DNA of 43,307 nt from a virus: the IMG/VR virus record IMGVR_UViG_3300046535_001348, positions 1-43,307 of that record; one strand, 5' to 3'. Below, one piece after another: positions 29,293 through 37,497 of the stretch (the stretch's first letter is position 1; each line of letters begins with the position of its first letter). The notes under the pieces are model-generated. The model was not told the DNA's origin. It saw only the letters and a list, made by a program, of their open reading frames with translations, and did not search any database. The translations under genes and the position numbers were made by a program.

Positions 29293-31715
29293 CAGATGCG
29301 CCCGCCGGTCATCGCCGTCGGCAGCCGGCCGGCGCTGCGGAGCTGCTCGCCGCGGGCAAAGCCGACAAGCCGCTCGGCGACCTTGCGCGGCGCCATCATG
29401 GCGCCGATCGGCTCGCCGCCGAGGCGCAGATCGACGACGACATGGCCGCCGGCGCTGGCGGCGCCGGCCTGGACCGAGCCGCCCTCGGCAAAATGCTGCG
29501 CCGGCCGGCCAATGAGGCCGCCGAGCTCGAAGCGCCGCGGCCCTCCCCGGGCACCGCCGTTGATCCAGCGCATAAAGCCGAGGCCGAGGCGTCGCACCGC
29601 GTCGACCTTCATAACGAATTCGCCGGCCGTCGCCCAAATCGGCACCCGGTCGCGGCCGCTCGGCCCGTTGACGACACCGCCGGCGGCGTGCCCCGGGGCG
29701 AAGCTGAAATCGGAGGCCTCACCGACGCCGCCAGGCGAAGCCGCGACATCTTGGGCGCGCTGTAGCGCGTTGTTGACGCTGCCAGCGCCGTTGACCAGGT
29801 TTTCAAACGCCACCTTGATCGAGGTAATCAGGTTGAAAACCGGGTCGAAAAAGCCGATGACCGCCTGCACCGCCTCATGGAAAGCGTCTTGCAGGTATTG
29901 CGCGGCCGACTTCACCAGGCCGACGAATTTCTCAAAGACGCCGGCGGCGTCGTCGCCGATGTATTTGCGGATAAAGTCAGAGACGGCCTGCGTATTCGCG
30001 ACGATCTCGACGAGTGCCGCCGCCACCAGGCCGACGACGATCGCCAGCGCCAGCCAGGGCGCCGAGGCGACATTGACCGCGACAAAGGCCGTCCGCACCG
30101 CCCCCAAGGTCGTGACGAGCAACTGAAAGGCGGCGACGATCGGCCCGACCAAGGCGAGGCGCGCGATTACCGCGAGGAGGAGGCCGGCCGCGACCTGGCC
30201 GTTATTGGCCTCGATGCCGAAGAGCGACAGCACCCGGCGGACCCCGTCGACGACGAAGGTGACCGCGGTCAGCGAATTTTGCACAAAGAGGATCAGATAG
30301 CGCACCGCCGGCGCCAGCACCGTGACGATCGTCTCGGTGAAGCTGCGGACGTTTTCCTTTTGGTCGGCGAGGCCCTCGGCAATCGCGGTGAAGAGCGGGA
30401 CAAAGAGCTGCGACAGGATATTGCCGACCGCCTGCTTCAACCCGTCAAAGATCGTTTCGAGCTTGCCAAAGGCCGCATTAAACGCCTTGGCAAAGCCGCT
30501 CTCGATCTCGGTCGGGCTCACGTCAAACCGCTCGAATACCTGGCGCAGCCGCTCAAGCTCCTCGCGCCCAAGCCGGATGCCCGGGGCGATCCCGGCAAAC
30601 CCGCGCGCGCCGAACACCTCTTTCAAGATCGCCGCTTGCTCGGCCGCGGTCTTGAGCTCGGCGACCTTGCCGATAAAATCGTCGAGGACCTCGGCGGTGC
30701 CGCGGATTTGCCCGCCGGTGTCGAGCACCGCCACCCCCAATTTGGTGAAGGCGTTGACGTTTTCGGTCGACGGCTTGATGACCTCGTTTTGCTTGAGGCG
30801 CAATTCGTCCTGCGCCAGGGTCAGCTTGGTCGCGGCGACCCCGACCCCTTCATAGGCCTGGCGCAGCTTGAGCCCCTCGCCGGCGACCGCATTGGTCGCG
30901 GTCTTGGCGTCGAGCGCGGTCTTTTGATATTTGAGCTGCGCCGCGGCGACGGCGTCGATCCCGGTGCCGACGGCGACCCCGGTGCGGCCGAGCTCGCGAA
31001 ACGCGATATTAGCCTCGCCGGCGGCAATCGTGCCCTTGGCGACGGCCTCGGCGGCCGAGGTGACGGCGACCCGCGAATTGTCATAGGCCTGGCGCGCGGC
31101 GCCGACGGCGATCTCGGCTTTCGCCGTCTCGATCCGCAGTTGCTCTTGCTTGTTGGCCGCCTCTTGCAAGATTTCGCCGCCCTTTTTGGCGCTCTCGGCG
31201 GCCTCGCCGAATTTCGCCTCAAAGCGCGACAGCGCCCGGGTTGTCGTCTCGGTCGACACCCCGGCCTGGCCGAAGGCGAATTTATAGCCTTCGAGCTGGT
31301 CAACGGTCAGGCCCAAGGTCGTCGCCTGGTTTTCGAGCTCGCGGGTGCTCTCGGCAGCCGATTTGGCGAGCTCAAGAAACCCGGCGGCGGTTGCCGCGAG
31401 CAACGTGACGAGCCCGCCAAACCCGGTTGTCAGCGTATTGAAGAGCCCGCCCAATGACCCGGCCGAGCCGACCAGGCGCTCGACATTATGGACGACCGGC
31501 TCAAGCTGCGCACCGGCGCCGCCAACGGCGCCGGCGAGCCCGGCGGCGGCCTGGCTGAGCGCGCCGATCCCGGTACTAGAGGCGGCCGACGCCTCGGCGA
31601 GGCGGCGGATTTCCGTCTCGCCGGCCTGGCCGACCTCGCGCAGCCGGGCCTTGACCTCGTCATAGCCCTGTAGGGTGATCGTGACGTCGGTCGCATTGCG
31701 CCCGCTCTGTGCCAT
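29292..31715 (-). CDS. Tail tape measure protein
   Basis: An 807-aa protein and the longest of the tail cluster. It begins with helical, Ala/Gln-rich coiled coils (RLREVGQAGETEIRRLAEAS), contains several hydrophobic segments in the middle and later half (APAVRYLILFVQNSLTAVTF, AGLLLAVIARLALVGPIVAA) and a Gly-rich C-terminus, all typical of tape measures. It sets tail length and is ejected with the DNA. Its place right after the chaperone genes supports the call. Confidence 0.92.
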   Translation of the reverse strand: MAQSGRNATDVTITLQGYDEVKARLREVGQAGETEIRRLAEASAASSTGIGALSQAAAGLAGAVGGAGAQLEPVVHNVERLVGSAGSLGGLFNTLTTGFGGLVTLLAATAAGFLELAKSAAESTRELENQATTLGLTVDQLEGYKFAFGQAGVSTETTTRALSRFEAKFGEAAESAKKGGEILQEAANKQEQLRIETAKAEIAVGAARQAYDNSRVAVTSAAEAVAKGTIAAGEANIAFRELGRTGVAVGTGIDAVAAAQLKYQKTALDAKTATNAVAGEGLKLRQAYEGVGVAATKLTLAQDELRLKQNEVIKPSTENVNAFTKLGVAVLDTGGQIRGTAEVLDDFIGKVAELKTAAEQAAILKEVFGARGFAGIAPGIRLGREELERLRQVFERFDVSPTEIESGFAKAFNAAFGKLETIFDGLKQAVGNILSQLFVPLFTAIAEGLADQKENVRSFTETIVTVLAPAVRYLILFVQNSLTAVTFVVDGVRRVLSLFGIEANNGQVAAGLLLAVIARLALVGPIVAAFQLLVTTLGAVRTAFVAVNVASAPWLALAIVVGLVAAALVEIVANTQAVSDFIRKYIGDDAAGVFEKFVGLVKSAAQYLQDAFHEAVQAVIGFFDPVFNLITSIKVAFENLVNGAGSVNNALQRAQDVAASPGGVGEASDFSFAPGHAAGGVVNGPSGRDRVPIWATAGEFVMKVDAVRRLGLGFMRWINGGARGGPRRFELGGLIGRPAQHFAEGGSVQAGAASAGGHVVVDLRLGGEPIGAMMAPRKVAERLVGFARGEQLRSAGRLPTAMTGGRI

Positions 31716-31722
31716 CGGCCGC

Positions 31723-32388
31723 TTATCCTTCCCGTAGCCGTTTGGCAAAGTTTGCCGAAATCCCTTGCTGCGCCCGGTCATAGACGCCGCGCAAATCCCA
31801 ACGCTTTCTAATCGTCACCGAGCTCACCCCATGAAAGACCGGCGTCGCAACGACCCCCTTCGAGGCGCGTCGCTGCCCGCCGCGGCCGCGCACCCCGAGC
31901 CGCGCCAGGGCCGCGCCGCGACGCAGCTTTGCCAGGTTGACCTTTGACCCGGCGAGGCCTTGCATGTAGGCGCCGAGCAGCGGCCCCTTGCCGGGCACCC
32001 GCATCGTGAATAAGGGGCCGATCAGCCGGACAAAATTGCGCGGCGTCATCTGCGCGTTGCTGCCGATCTTTTTCGGGACGGTCGGCAGCGGCAGCCAGAT
32101 AAGCCCGCGTTTCGCGGAGATCGTCCGGCCGGTTTCAAAGACCGTGGCAAACCCGCGGCGGTGCCGGGCGCGCAGCGAGCTACGCAGCCCGGTGCCGGTG
32201 ATCGTCGCGGTCAGCCCGTCCTGCCAGCGCCGGGAAAACCCGGCGGCCGCGATGTTCGCCCGGCCGCCGTCGAGGATTTCCTGGCGCGCGTCGCGCATCG
32301 CCGCGGCGGCCGCCCTATCGAGCGGGTCAACCATCCCCTGAAACGCCTCGGGAAACTGCCCGGGGCGCCCCCCGATCTTGAGGTGCAT
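31723..32388 (-). CDS. Minor tail protein, DUF6441-like
   Basis: A 221-aa basic protein. The region around 50-105 (FSRRWQDGLTATITGT, SLRARHRRGFATVFETGRTI then SAKRGLIWLPLPTVPKK) fits the pattern I associate with DUF6441 proteins: a Trp-containing helix, a virion-type hinge, and a beta hairpin ending in LPLP. Such proteins lie next to tape measure genes. The role is probably in tail assembly or as a minor virion protein. Confidence 0.72.
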   Translation of the reverse strand: MHLKIGGRPGQFPEAFQGMVDPLDRAAAAAMRDARQEILDGGRANIAAAGFSRRWQDGLTATITGTGLRSSLRARHRRGFATVFETGRTISAKRGLIWLPLPTVPKKIGSNAQMTPRNFVRLIGPLFTMRVPGKGPLLGAYMQGLAGSKVNLAKLRRGAALARLGVRGRGGQRRASKGVVATPVFHGVSSVTIRKRWDLRGVYDRAQQGISANFAKRLREG

Positions 32389-32613
32389 CTACGACCCGTA
32401 AAGCTGCTTTTGCTTTGAGGTGATCGCGCGCCCGTCGCCGCTCGCCGCCAGCGCCGCGAGCCCGAGCTCGTCGGCAAGCTCGCGCTCGCGGCGCAGCTCG
32501 GCGGCGAAGAGATAGGCGAAGAGACGACGCGGCGTGTAATGCCAGATATCGGCCTCGCGATGGCCGCCGGCGATCAGCTCGTCGACGGCGACTAGGAGCT
32601 CGAAGCCGGGGCC
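32389..32613 (-). CDS. Tail chaperone second frame (probable -1 frameshift product)
   Basis: A clearly coding frame of about 74 codons (GPGFELLVAVDELIAGGHRE, then ADIWHYTPRRLFAYLFAAEL, ending KQKQLYGS) that has no ATG, GTG or TTG near its beginning. It overlaps the end of the 142-aa chaperone-like gene in the -1 frame and precedes the tape measure cluster. In lambda and many tailed phages the corresponding gpG/gpGT pair is made by a -1 frameshift, and I infer the same here. No canonical slippery heptamer is visible; TGGGAAG and GGCCCCG near 32605-32620 are candidates. The start given is where the two frames meet. Confidence 0.65.
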   Translation of the reverse strand, partial: GPGFELLVAVDELIAGGHREADIWHYTPRRLFAYLFAAELRRERELADELGLAALAASGDGRAITSKQKQLYGS

Positions 32614-33020
32614 TTCCCAAGGGTTGCGGCGATCCTCCCGCCCGCCTCGCCGCCGATCAGCCCGGCGAGGCGGTTTACGAAAGGGGTCAGGCCCTCGGGG
32701 AAGCTGAGGCGCAGGATCGGGTCGACGAGGCTAAAGAGCTCGCCGACGACGAGCTTTGCAATCGCCGCCTCCTCGCCCTCTTTGCCGGCCGCATAGGCAA
32801 TGAGGGCGGCGCAAACCTCGCTGCCGAGCCCGATGATTGCATCGGCATCGGGCCGCGCCGGCGCCGCGGCCCCGCCGGCCGCCGGCAACAGCCCGCGCAG
32901 CTCGGGGAAACGATGGATCGCCAGCGCCAGGTGCTTGAGCTCAAGCCCCGTCACCTCGAAGTCGAGGCCGCGGATCGTCACCGTTTCCGATAGCGGCGCG
33001 ATGTCAAGAAAGCTCGCCAT
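32592..33020 (-). CDS. Tail assembly chaperone / pre-tape-measure protein
   Basis: A 142-aa protein. The N-terminus (FLDIAPLSETVTIRGLDFEV, TGLELKHLALAIHRFPELRG) is typical of siphophage pre-tape-measure or gpG-like chaperones: a short beta hairpin followed by helices ending RFPELR. It binds the tape measure during tail assembly. Located between major tail protein and tape measure, it probably also yields a longer frameshifted product (see overlapping entry). Confidence 0.82.
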   Translation of the reverse strand: MASFLDIAPLSETVTIRGLDFEVTGLELKHLALAIHRFPELRGLLPAAGGAAAPARPDADAIIGLGSEVCAALIAYAAGKEGEEAAIAKLVVGELFSLVDPILRLSFPEGLTPFVNRLAGLIGGEAGGRIAATLGKAPASSS

Positions 33021-33022
33021 GC

Positions 33023-33556
33023 TTACGTCACCTCATCGGTGATATTGGCGAGCGCGCGGCCGAACGACCCCGTATCGGGGTCGCCATAGACCTTGCCGGC
33101 CAATTCGAGGGCGCCCCAATTGTCGTTGAGGAGGTTGAGCGCCGACGACGGGGTTATCTTGACGAGCGGCAGATCGACCTGGATGCGCGGCCCGACATCG
33201 TTGGTCGGAACAAACCGCAGCGCCCCAAAAATCTCGACATTGGTGCCGATCTCGATCGCGATCGGCGGGCCGTCGGTCTTGGTCCCGAGGAGCGCAAAAA
33301 CCAGATTGTCGCTGGTGTGCTCCTCAAGCGAGAGTTTCACCTCGGCCGTCTTTTGCTCGGTCGCCGAAAAATTCTCAAAGCGTGTCCCATGCCGCTTGCT
33401 GACATGCGGCTTGACCGTGACGCCGATCGTCAGCTCAAAGGCAAGGACCTCGCCGAGATCGCGATAATCGTCGTCGTCAACGCCTTTCCAGCGCACAAAG
33501 CCGGCGCCGAGCAGAAGATTGTCGGTATTGGGCGAGATATCGGAGGCAACGGGCAT
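33023..33556 (-). CDS. Major tail (tube) protein
   Basis: A 177-aa beta-rich protein (ISPNTDNLLLGAGFVRWKGV at the start, later AEVKLSLEEHTSDNLVFALL). Size, composition and position, directly upstream of the chaperone pair and downstream of a tail terminator-like gene, fit the tail tube subunit. It should assemble as stacked hexamers around the tape measure. Confidence 0.8.
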   Translation of the reverse strand: MPVASDISPNTDNLLLGAGFVRWKGVDDDDYRDLGEVLAFELTIGVTVKPHVSKRHGTRFENFSATEQKTAEVKLSLEEHTSDNLVFALLGTKTDGPPIAIEIGTNVEIFGALRFVPTNDVGPRIQVDLPLVKITPSSALNLLNDNWGALELAGKVYGDPDTGSFGRALANITDEVT

Positions 33557-33568
33557 TTGGCTTGCTCC

Positions 33569-34012
33569 TCAAACGAGATCGGTTGGCCGAAAGACGTAGG
33601 TAAAGACAAAGGTCAGCTCTAGCCGGCCCTCTTTGCTCTCCGGGGTCGCCGGATGGCGCTCGCAGCCGTGGTAGCGAATTTCGCCGTTGCGGTTGACCAG
33701 CAACGAAAGCTCGGCGTCGCCGAGCACCGCCGGCACAACCCGCGCCCGATAGGTGTTGAGGAGCGAGCCGACATTGACCGCGTCGGCGCCGACGAGCACG
33801 AAAATCGCCGGGGTCAGCTCCATTCGCTGCGCCCGCGAGCGGCGCTCTTGATCGGGCTTGTCGAAAAACTCCTCAGAGCCGTCGTGCAGGATCAAGGCCG
33901 GGCGGGCGATGCCGGGCACGTCGAGGACGTTGCGGCCGACCGCCTTGACGCCCTCGACCCCGCCCAGCACAACGGCCAGGCGGGCGAGGATCGCTTCCCG
34001 AAGATCGGCCAC
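33569..34012 (-). CDS. Tail terminator / minor tail protein (gpU-like)
   Basis: A 147-aa alpha/beta protein. MADLREAILARLAVVLGGVE leads a helix; RPALILHDGSEEFF and LTPAIFVLVGADAVNVGSLL follow; FTYVFRPTDLV closes. The layout and the position just before the tail tube gene are those of tail completion proteins that cap the tube and join it to the head. Confidence 0.7.
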   Translation of the reverse strand: MADLREAILARLAVVLGGVEGVKAVGRNVLDVPGIARPALILHDGSEEFFDKPDQERRSRAQRMELTPAIFVLVGADAVNVGSLLNTYRARVVPAVLGDAELSLLVNRNGEIRYHGCERHPATPESKEGRLELTFVFTYVFRPTDLV

Positions 34013-34030
34013 GGCGCGCCCGCCCCTCGA

Positions 34031-34405
34031 TCAGGGCAGGTTGAGGATTGTGGTTTTCAAGAGCGGGTCGTCGACATCGATGTCGAGTTTCCCGGCATTC
34101 GACCACCCAGCGGTGAGAAACGGCCCGAGCAGCGCGATCTCACCGGGATCGAGCGAATAATCGGTGATCGTCCCGAGCCGGTTGACGCTGTCGGGCTGGC
34201 TGGTGATCGTGATCGTATGCGCGCTGTCGTCGCTGTTGTAAGCGAGGACGCAGGTTTTGCCGTTCGCCAAGACGACGTTGCGGTCGGTCTGATCGCCGCC
34301 GGCGGTAAAGACCAGGGTCAGCGCCCCCGGCGTGACCGGGGTCAGCGGGTAGAACGAGGCGGCAAGCTGTTTAACGGCGCTGCCGGAAATGATTTGACGC
34401 GGCAT
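34031..34405 (-). CDS. Conserved virion-associated protein (124 aa)
   Basis: A 124-aa beta-rich protein. VVLANGKTCVLAYNSDDSAH then TITITSQPDSVNR, followed by GEIALLGPF, is a pattern I recognise from small beta-sandwich proteins encoded near head-tail joining genes in many phages. A structural role is likely, the exact place in the virion is unknown. Confidence 0.7.
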   Translation of the reverse strand: MPRQIISGSAVKQLAASFYPLTPVTPGALTLVFTAGGDQTDRNVVLANGKTCVLAYNSDDSAHTITITSQPDSVNRLGTITDYSLDPGEIALLGPFLTAGWSNAGKLDIDVDDPLLKTTILNLP

Positions 34406-34446
34406 GGTTTAGCTCCCCTTCCTGACAATTGGCAGTAGCGGCGGCG

Positions 34447-34806
34447 CTATTCGCGCCATTCGATGTCGATGCGGACCAGCACCCCGGCCCGCCCCGAATA
34501 GGTCGGCGAGACGAGCACGATGTCGCCCTTGCGCCCGCCCTGAAAGACGACCCGGTCATCCCTGGCCGGGAGGCCCGGCCAGGCCTCGCGGGCGAGGTCG
34601 GTCGGCGATAGGATCGCCTTGCTGTTGGGCGCATCGCTCTCGCTCAAGGCCTGCGGCTGGTGCGCCCGCACAAAAGCGCGCAGCCGCGCCTCGTTGACGA
34701 CGACGAGGTCGCCCTCGGCGTCGGCGGCGAGACGTTGCAGGACGATGTATTCGCCCTCGCGCGCCAGCCAGCGATCATGCGCGGCAATCCAGCCCCGCGG
34801 CGTCAT
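34447..34806 (-). CDS. Head-tail joining protein (119 aa)
   Basis: A 119-aa protein. The start (RWLAREGEYIVLQRLAADAE) and the last strand (AGVLVRIDIEWRE) resemble head closure (stopper, gp16/HK97 gp10-like) proteins. Position between connector and tail terminator genes supports this. The ATG overlaps the connector stop by ATGA. Confidence 0.68.
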   Translation of the reverse strand: MTPRGWIAAHDRWLAREGEYIVLQRLAADAEGDLVVVNEARLRAFVRAHQPQALSESDAPNSKAILSPTDLAREAWPGLPARDDRVVFQGGRKGDIVLVSPTYSGRAGVLVRIDIEWRE

Positions 34807-35456
34807 CCGACGCCGAGCCGGACATAGGGAAAGATCAGCTCCTCGATCTCGGGAGAAAACCGGCCGTCACCGCCGGGGTTGGTGTCCTCGTAAACGATGC
34901 GGCCGAGCCCCTCGACGAGCTCTTGGCGAACCGAGCGGTCGCGGTCGCGGGCCTGCCAGCGCTGGCGAACCAGCGCGACACAAGCCTCGTTAAGTTTTGC
35001 CGGCACGTCGCAGCCGGCCTCGCCGGCCGGGATATAGCCGGCGATATACTCGATGACGAGGGCCGGCGAGCCGCACCAGCGGCGCCGATAGGCGCCATCG
35101 AGCCGCCACAGGCGAGCGACCCGCGGGTCGGCAGTGCCGAGCTCATAGTCGGCCTCGACGAGGGTGCGGCCGGCCTCGACGACGCTGTCGATCGAGACGA
35201 GCGGGGCGCGCGCCAGCGACACCCGCTCATCATGGAATATCCGCCAGGTTTCGCGCACCCCCTCGCGCACCAGCGGCCGGCCGCAGCGGTCCTCGATGTC
35301 GGCCGAGGCGCGCGCAACCAGGGTCGCGACGAGCGTCTCGTCGCCGGCGGCGAGCCCGAGCTCGGCCACAACCTCGGCCGGCTGCGCGAGCAGGCGCGAG
35401 GCGGCCGGGGTCAGGATCGTGACGACCGACGGGCTGACGTTGAGCGGGATCGACAT
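34803..35456 (-). CDS. Head-tail connector (gp6-like adaptor)
   Basis: A 217-aa protein. ELGLAAGDETLVATLVARAS then ADIEDRCGRPL is the typical N-terminal helix bundle of gp6/gp15-like adaptors. The middle has strands for the central domain (APLVSIDSVVEAGRTLVEAD, ALVIEYIAGY), and the C-terminal helices (LNEACVALVRQRWQARDRD) follow. It should form the ring below the portal. Confidence 0.85.
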   Translation of the reverse strand: MSIPLNVSPSVVTILTPAASRLLAQPAEVVAELGLAAGDETLVATLVARASADIEDRCGRPLVREGVRETWRIFHDERVSLARAPLVSIDSVVEAGRTLVEADYELGTADPRVARLWRLDGAYRRRWCGSPALVIEYIAGYIPAGEAGCDVPAKLNEACVALVRQRWQARDRDRSVRQELVEGLGRIVYEDTNPGGDGRFSPEIEELIFPYVRLGVG

Positions 35457-35741
35457 TTATCGGCGCGCGCCGCCGCGGCGCTTCGTCGAGGAAAGGCCGC
35501 GCTTGATCGCCGGCGGTATTGCCCGCTCCGGGGCCGGCGCCGTCGCCGTCTCGGGCGCCAGCGGCGTCGCCGTCTCGGGTGCCGGCGCGTCGGCCGTCCG
35601 GGGCTCATCGGCCGCCTCGGGCTCGTCGGCATAGCCGGCGGCGATCAGCGCTCGCGCCTGCGCCTCGGGAAGGTCCGGCGTGTCACCGATGGCAAAGCCG
35701 CCGGCCGGGCCAGCCATGATCGTCTTGAGCAGAACGCGCAT
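35457..35741 (-). CDS. Small head-region protein with Pro/Ala linker (94 aa)
   Basis: A 94-aa protein. The first 40 residues (MRVLLKTIMAGPAGGFAIGD, PEAQARALIAAGYA) follow the pattern of small proteins next to connector genes in HK97-like phages. The rest is low-complexity with short repeats (APETATPLAPETATAPAPE) and a basic tail. The function is unknown. Confidence 0.65.
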   Translation of the reverse strand: MRVLLKTIMAGPAGGFAIGDTPDLPEAQARALIAAGYADEPEAADEPRTADAPAPETATPLAPETATAPAPERAIPPAIKRGLSSTKRRGGARR

Positions 35742-35755
35742 CGACGCCTCCGGGG

Positions 35756-36286
35756 TTAAGTGAACTTGCCGACCGCAATCGCGGTCACATTGGCGCCGGT
35801 CGTTATGTGCCAGGCGCCGGCGAGGCTGCGGATGCCGAGCTCAACAAAAAACGGCGCCAAGGTCGGCAGCGCCGTGACACCGCCGCCGACAAAGATCGAG
35901 ATCGCCGACCCGCCGCCGTCCTTGATCGAGACGGCGCCGGCGGCCGCGGTGCCCGGCACGATCAGGACACCGGCGAGGAGATCGCCGGCGGCGCCGGTCG
36001 CCCCGATCGCGACATTGTTCGCCGAGGCGGCAACGGTCTCGTAATCGCCGCGCACCGCCTCCTTGAGGAGGCCGCGCAGGATCGAGGGGATAGTCGCCGA
36101 GGCGGCGGCCGGGTCGCTCTCCGGGTCGTCGCCGAGCGTCCCCAAGGTGTCGACGACCAGGTCGCCGGTCAGGGTGATCGGGACCTCGTCGCCGCCGATG
36201 ACGACGACCTCGGCCCAAGTGCCGTCGCCCATGTCGCGCAGGCGCTTTGTGGCGCCGCCGGCGACCGGAAAGGTTACATCGGCCAT
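35756..36286 (-). CDS. Head-region structural protein (176 aa)
   Basis: A 176-aa beta-rich protein (TWAEVVVIGGDEVPITLTGD, DLLAGVLIVPGTAAAGAVSI, SAISIFVGGGVTALPTLAPF). No named family is recognised, though the sequence resembles accessory head proteins. It lies between decoration-like and connector genes and is a likely virion component. Confidence 0.65.
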   Translation of the reverse strand: MADVTFPVAGGATKRLRDMGDGTWAEVVVIGGDEVPITLTGDLVVDTLGTLGDDPESDPAAASATIPSILRGLLKEAVRGDYETVAASANNVAIGATGAAGDLLAGVLIVPGTAAAGAVSIKDGGGSAISIFVGGGVTALPTLAPFFVELGIRSLAGAWHITTGANVTAIAVGKFT

Positions 36287-36325
36287 TCGGGCCAGCTCCT
36301 CGTTTGTGGGGTTGCCTGGCCGCGA

Positions 36326-36841
36326 CTAGCGGGTAATGACGACCGAGAGATGGATGCGCGGCGAGCCGCCCGAGCCGCCGCCCGAGACGACAAAATTCAT
36401 CGCCTGGCCGGCCGTCACGGTGTTGGCGGCGCTCGGGGTCGAGCTGTCAACGTCGCCGGCGCCCGAGGCCGCCGTCGCGATCGTCACGACACCGTCGGTC
36501 ATGCCGGTCGAGCCGATCTTTGGCGTGATCGTGATATCGGCGGTCGAGACGGCCCCGTCGATCACGCTATAGATTTTGTCGACGTCGCCGGCGTGCGGCG
36601 CGACCAGGAAATAAGTCGCCTCGGCCGAGCCGTCGGCAATGTCGAGGGTCAGCGTATATTGATTGAGCTCCTCGGCGGTCGCCGTCAGATCGGTCAACGC
36701 GAGCGTCGTCTCGTCGACCGTCACCCCGCCGACGACAACCTGGCCGCCGGCCTCGACGGTAATCACGCCGCCGCTCGCGACGACGAGCTCGTCGCCGCCC
36801 TGTTTCATGTAAACCTTGGTGTCGTAGGTCTGATCGGGCAT
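36326..36841 (-). CDS. Head decoration-like protein (171 aa)
   Basis: A 171-aa protein. The start (VYMKQGGDELVVASGGVITV then EAGGQVVVGG) is an N-terminal beta arm of the kind found in head decoration or cement proteins. The rest is beta-rich (AEATYFLVAPHAGDVDKIYS, DITITPKIGSTGM). It lies three genes after the capsid and is preceded by a terminator that could lower its expression. Confidence 0.7.
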   Translation of the reverse strand: MPDQTYDTKVYMKQGGDELVVASGGVITVEAGGQVVVGGVTVDETTLALTDLTATAEELNQYTLTLDIADGSAEATYFLVAPHAGDVDKIYSVIDGAVSTADITITPKIGSTGMTDGVVTIATAASGAGDVDSSTPSAANTVTAGQAMNFVVSGGGSGGSPRIHLSVVITR

Positions 36842-36869
36842 CGCGAGAGCTCCTCAAATTTTCGAGGTC

Positions 36870-36905
36870 AAAAAGGGCCGGCGGCGAGGCGAGCCCGCCG
36901 CCGGT
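36870..36905 (-). terminator. Leftward terminator after a head gene
   Basis: On the minus strand CCGGCGGCG, nine-base loop, CGCCGCCGG, then CCC and TTTTT. It lies between the genes at 36955 and 36326 and would terminate part of the transcripts from the capsid side. Confidence 0.78.
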
Positions 36906-36954
36906 CGCGCCCGCCAGGCCGCCGGGCGCGCAAATTCCGCAGGGTGGAATTGCT

Positions 36955-37407
36955 TTAGGCGGTGCCCTCGGCCGGCGAGGCATGGACCTCGCGGGCGATG
37001 ACCGTCGCGTCGTCGGAGATCGGTTGCAGCTTGACGCCGTATTTGATGGCGAGCTGGAAATCGACGACGGCGTTTTGCGTGCCGCGGTCGATGACGGCGC
37101 GCAGATAGCGCTCGCGCGGCCGGTAGATGTCATGCACGACGATGCCGTCGTCATCGCTGTCGGCGACGGTGATCGAGCTGCCTTCGAGGTCAGCCATGCC
37201 CGAGGTGCTGTTGACGCTGTTTTGCTGCACCTTGACCGAGGTGACGGCGTTGGTCGTGATCGTGCCGAGGCCGGTGACGATAATCACCCCCTCGCAATCA
37301 GCGGTGTCGATGATATCGCCGCTGCAATCGGAGGTGCCGGCGGCGACCGCAAAGGTCGACCCGTCGGGCTTGACACGGACGAGCTTCAAGGCGTCGGAGA
37401 GGTTCAT
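36955..37407 (-). CDS. Head structural protein (150 aa)
   Basis: A 150-aa protein. The start (MNLSDALKLVRVKPDGSTFA) precedes beta-rich sequence (CEGVIIVTGLGTITTNAVTS, SVKVQQ) and RYLRAVIDRGTQNAVVDF. Proteins of this type follow the major capsid gene in HK97-like phages of alphaproteobacteria and probably decorate the head. GGAAGGAA lies before the ATG. Confidence 0.7.
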   Translation of the reverse strand: MNLSDALKLVRVKPDGSTFAVAAGTSDCSGDIIDTADCEGVIIVTGLGTITTNAVTSVKVQQNSVNSTSGMADLEGSSITVADSDDDGIVVHDIYRPRERYLRAVIDRGTQNAVVDFQLAIKYGVKLQPISDDATVIAREVHASPAEGTA

Positions 37408-37429
37408 AACCGAGGTTCCTTCCTTTCGG

Positions 37430-37477
37430 GAAAAATCGAAACCCCGCCGCCCCTGCCAATTGACAGCGGCGACGGGG
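37430..37477 (-). terminator. Leftward terminator after the capsid gene
   Basis: On the minus strand CCCCGTCGCC pairs with GGCGGCGGGG (one U-G pair) across a 16-base loop, followed by TTTCGATTTTT. It lies 20 bases after the capsid stop. Partial termination here would make capsid mRNA more abundant than downstream genes. Confidence 0.72.
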
Positions 37478-37497
37478 AAAACGCGCGCGGCGGCTGC

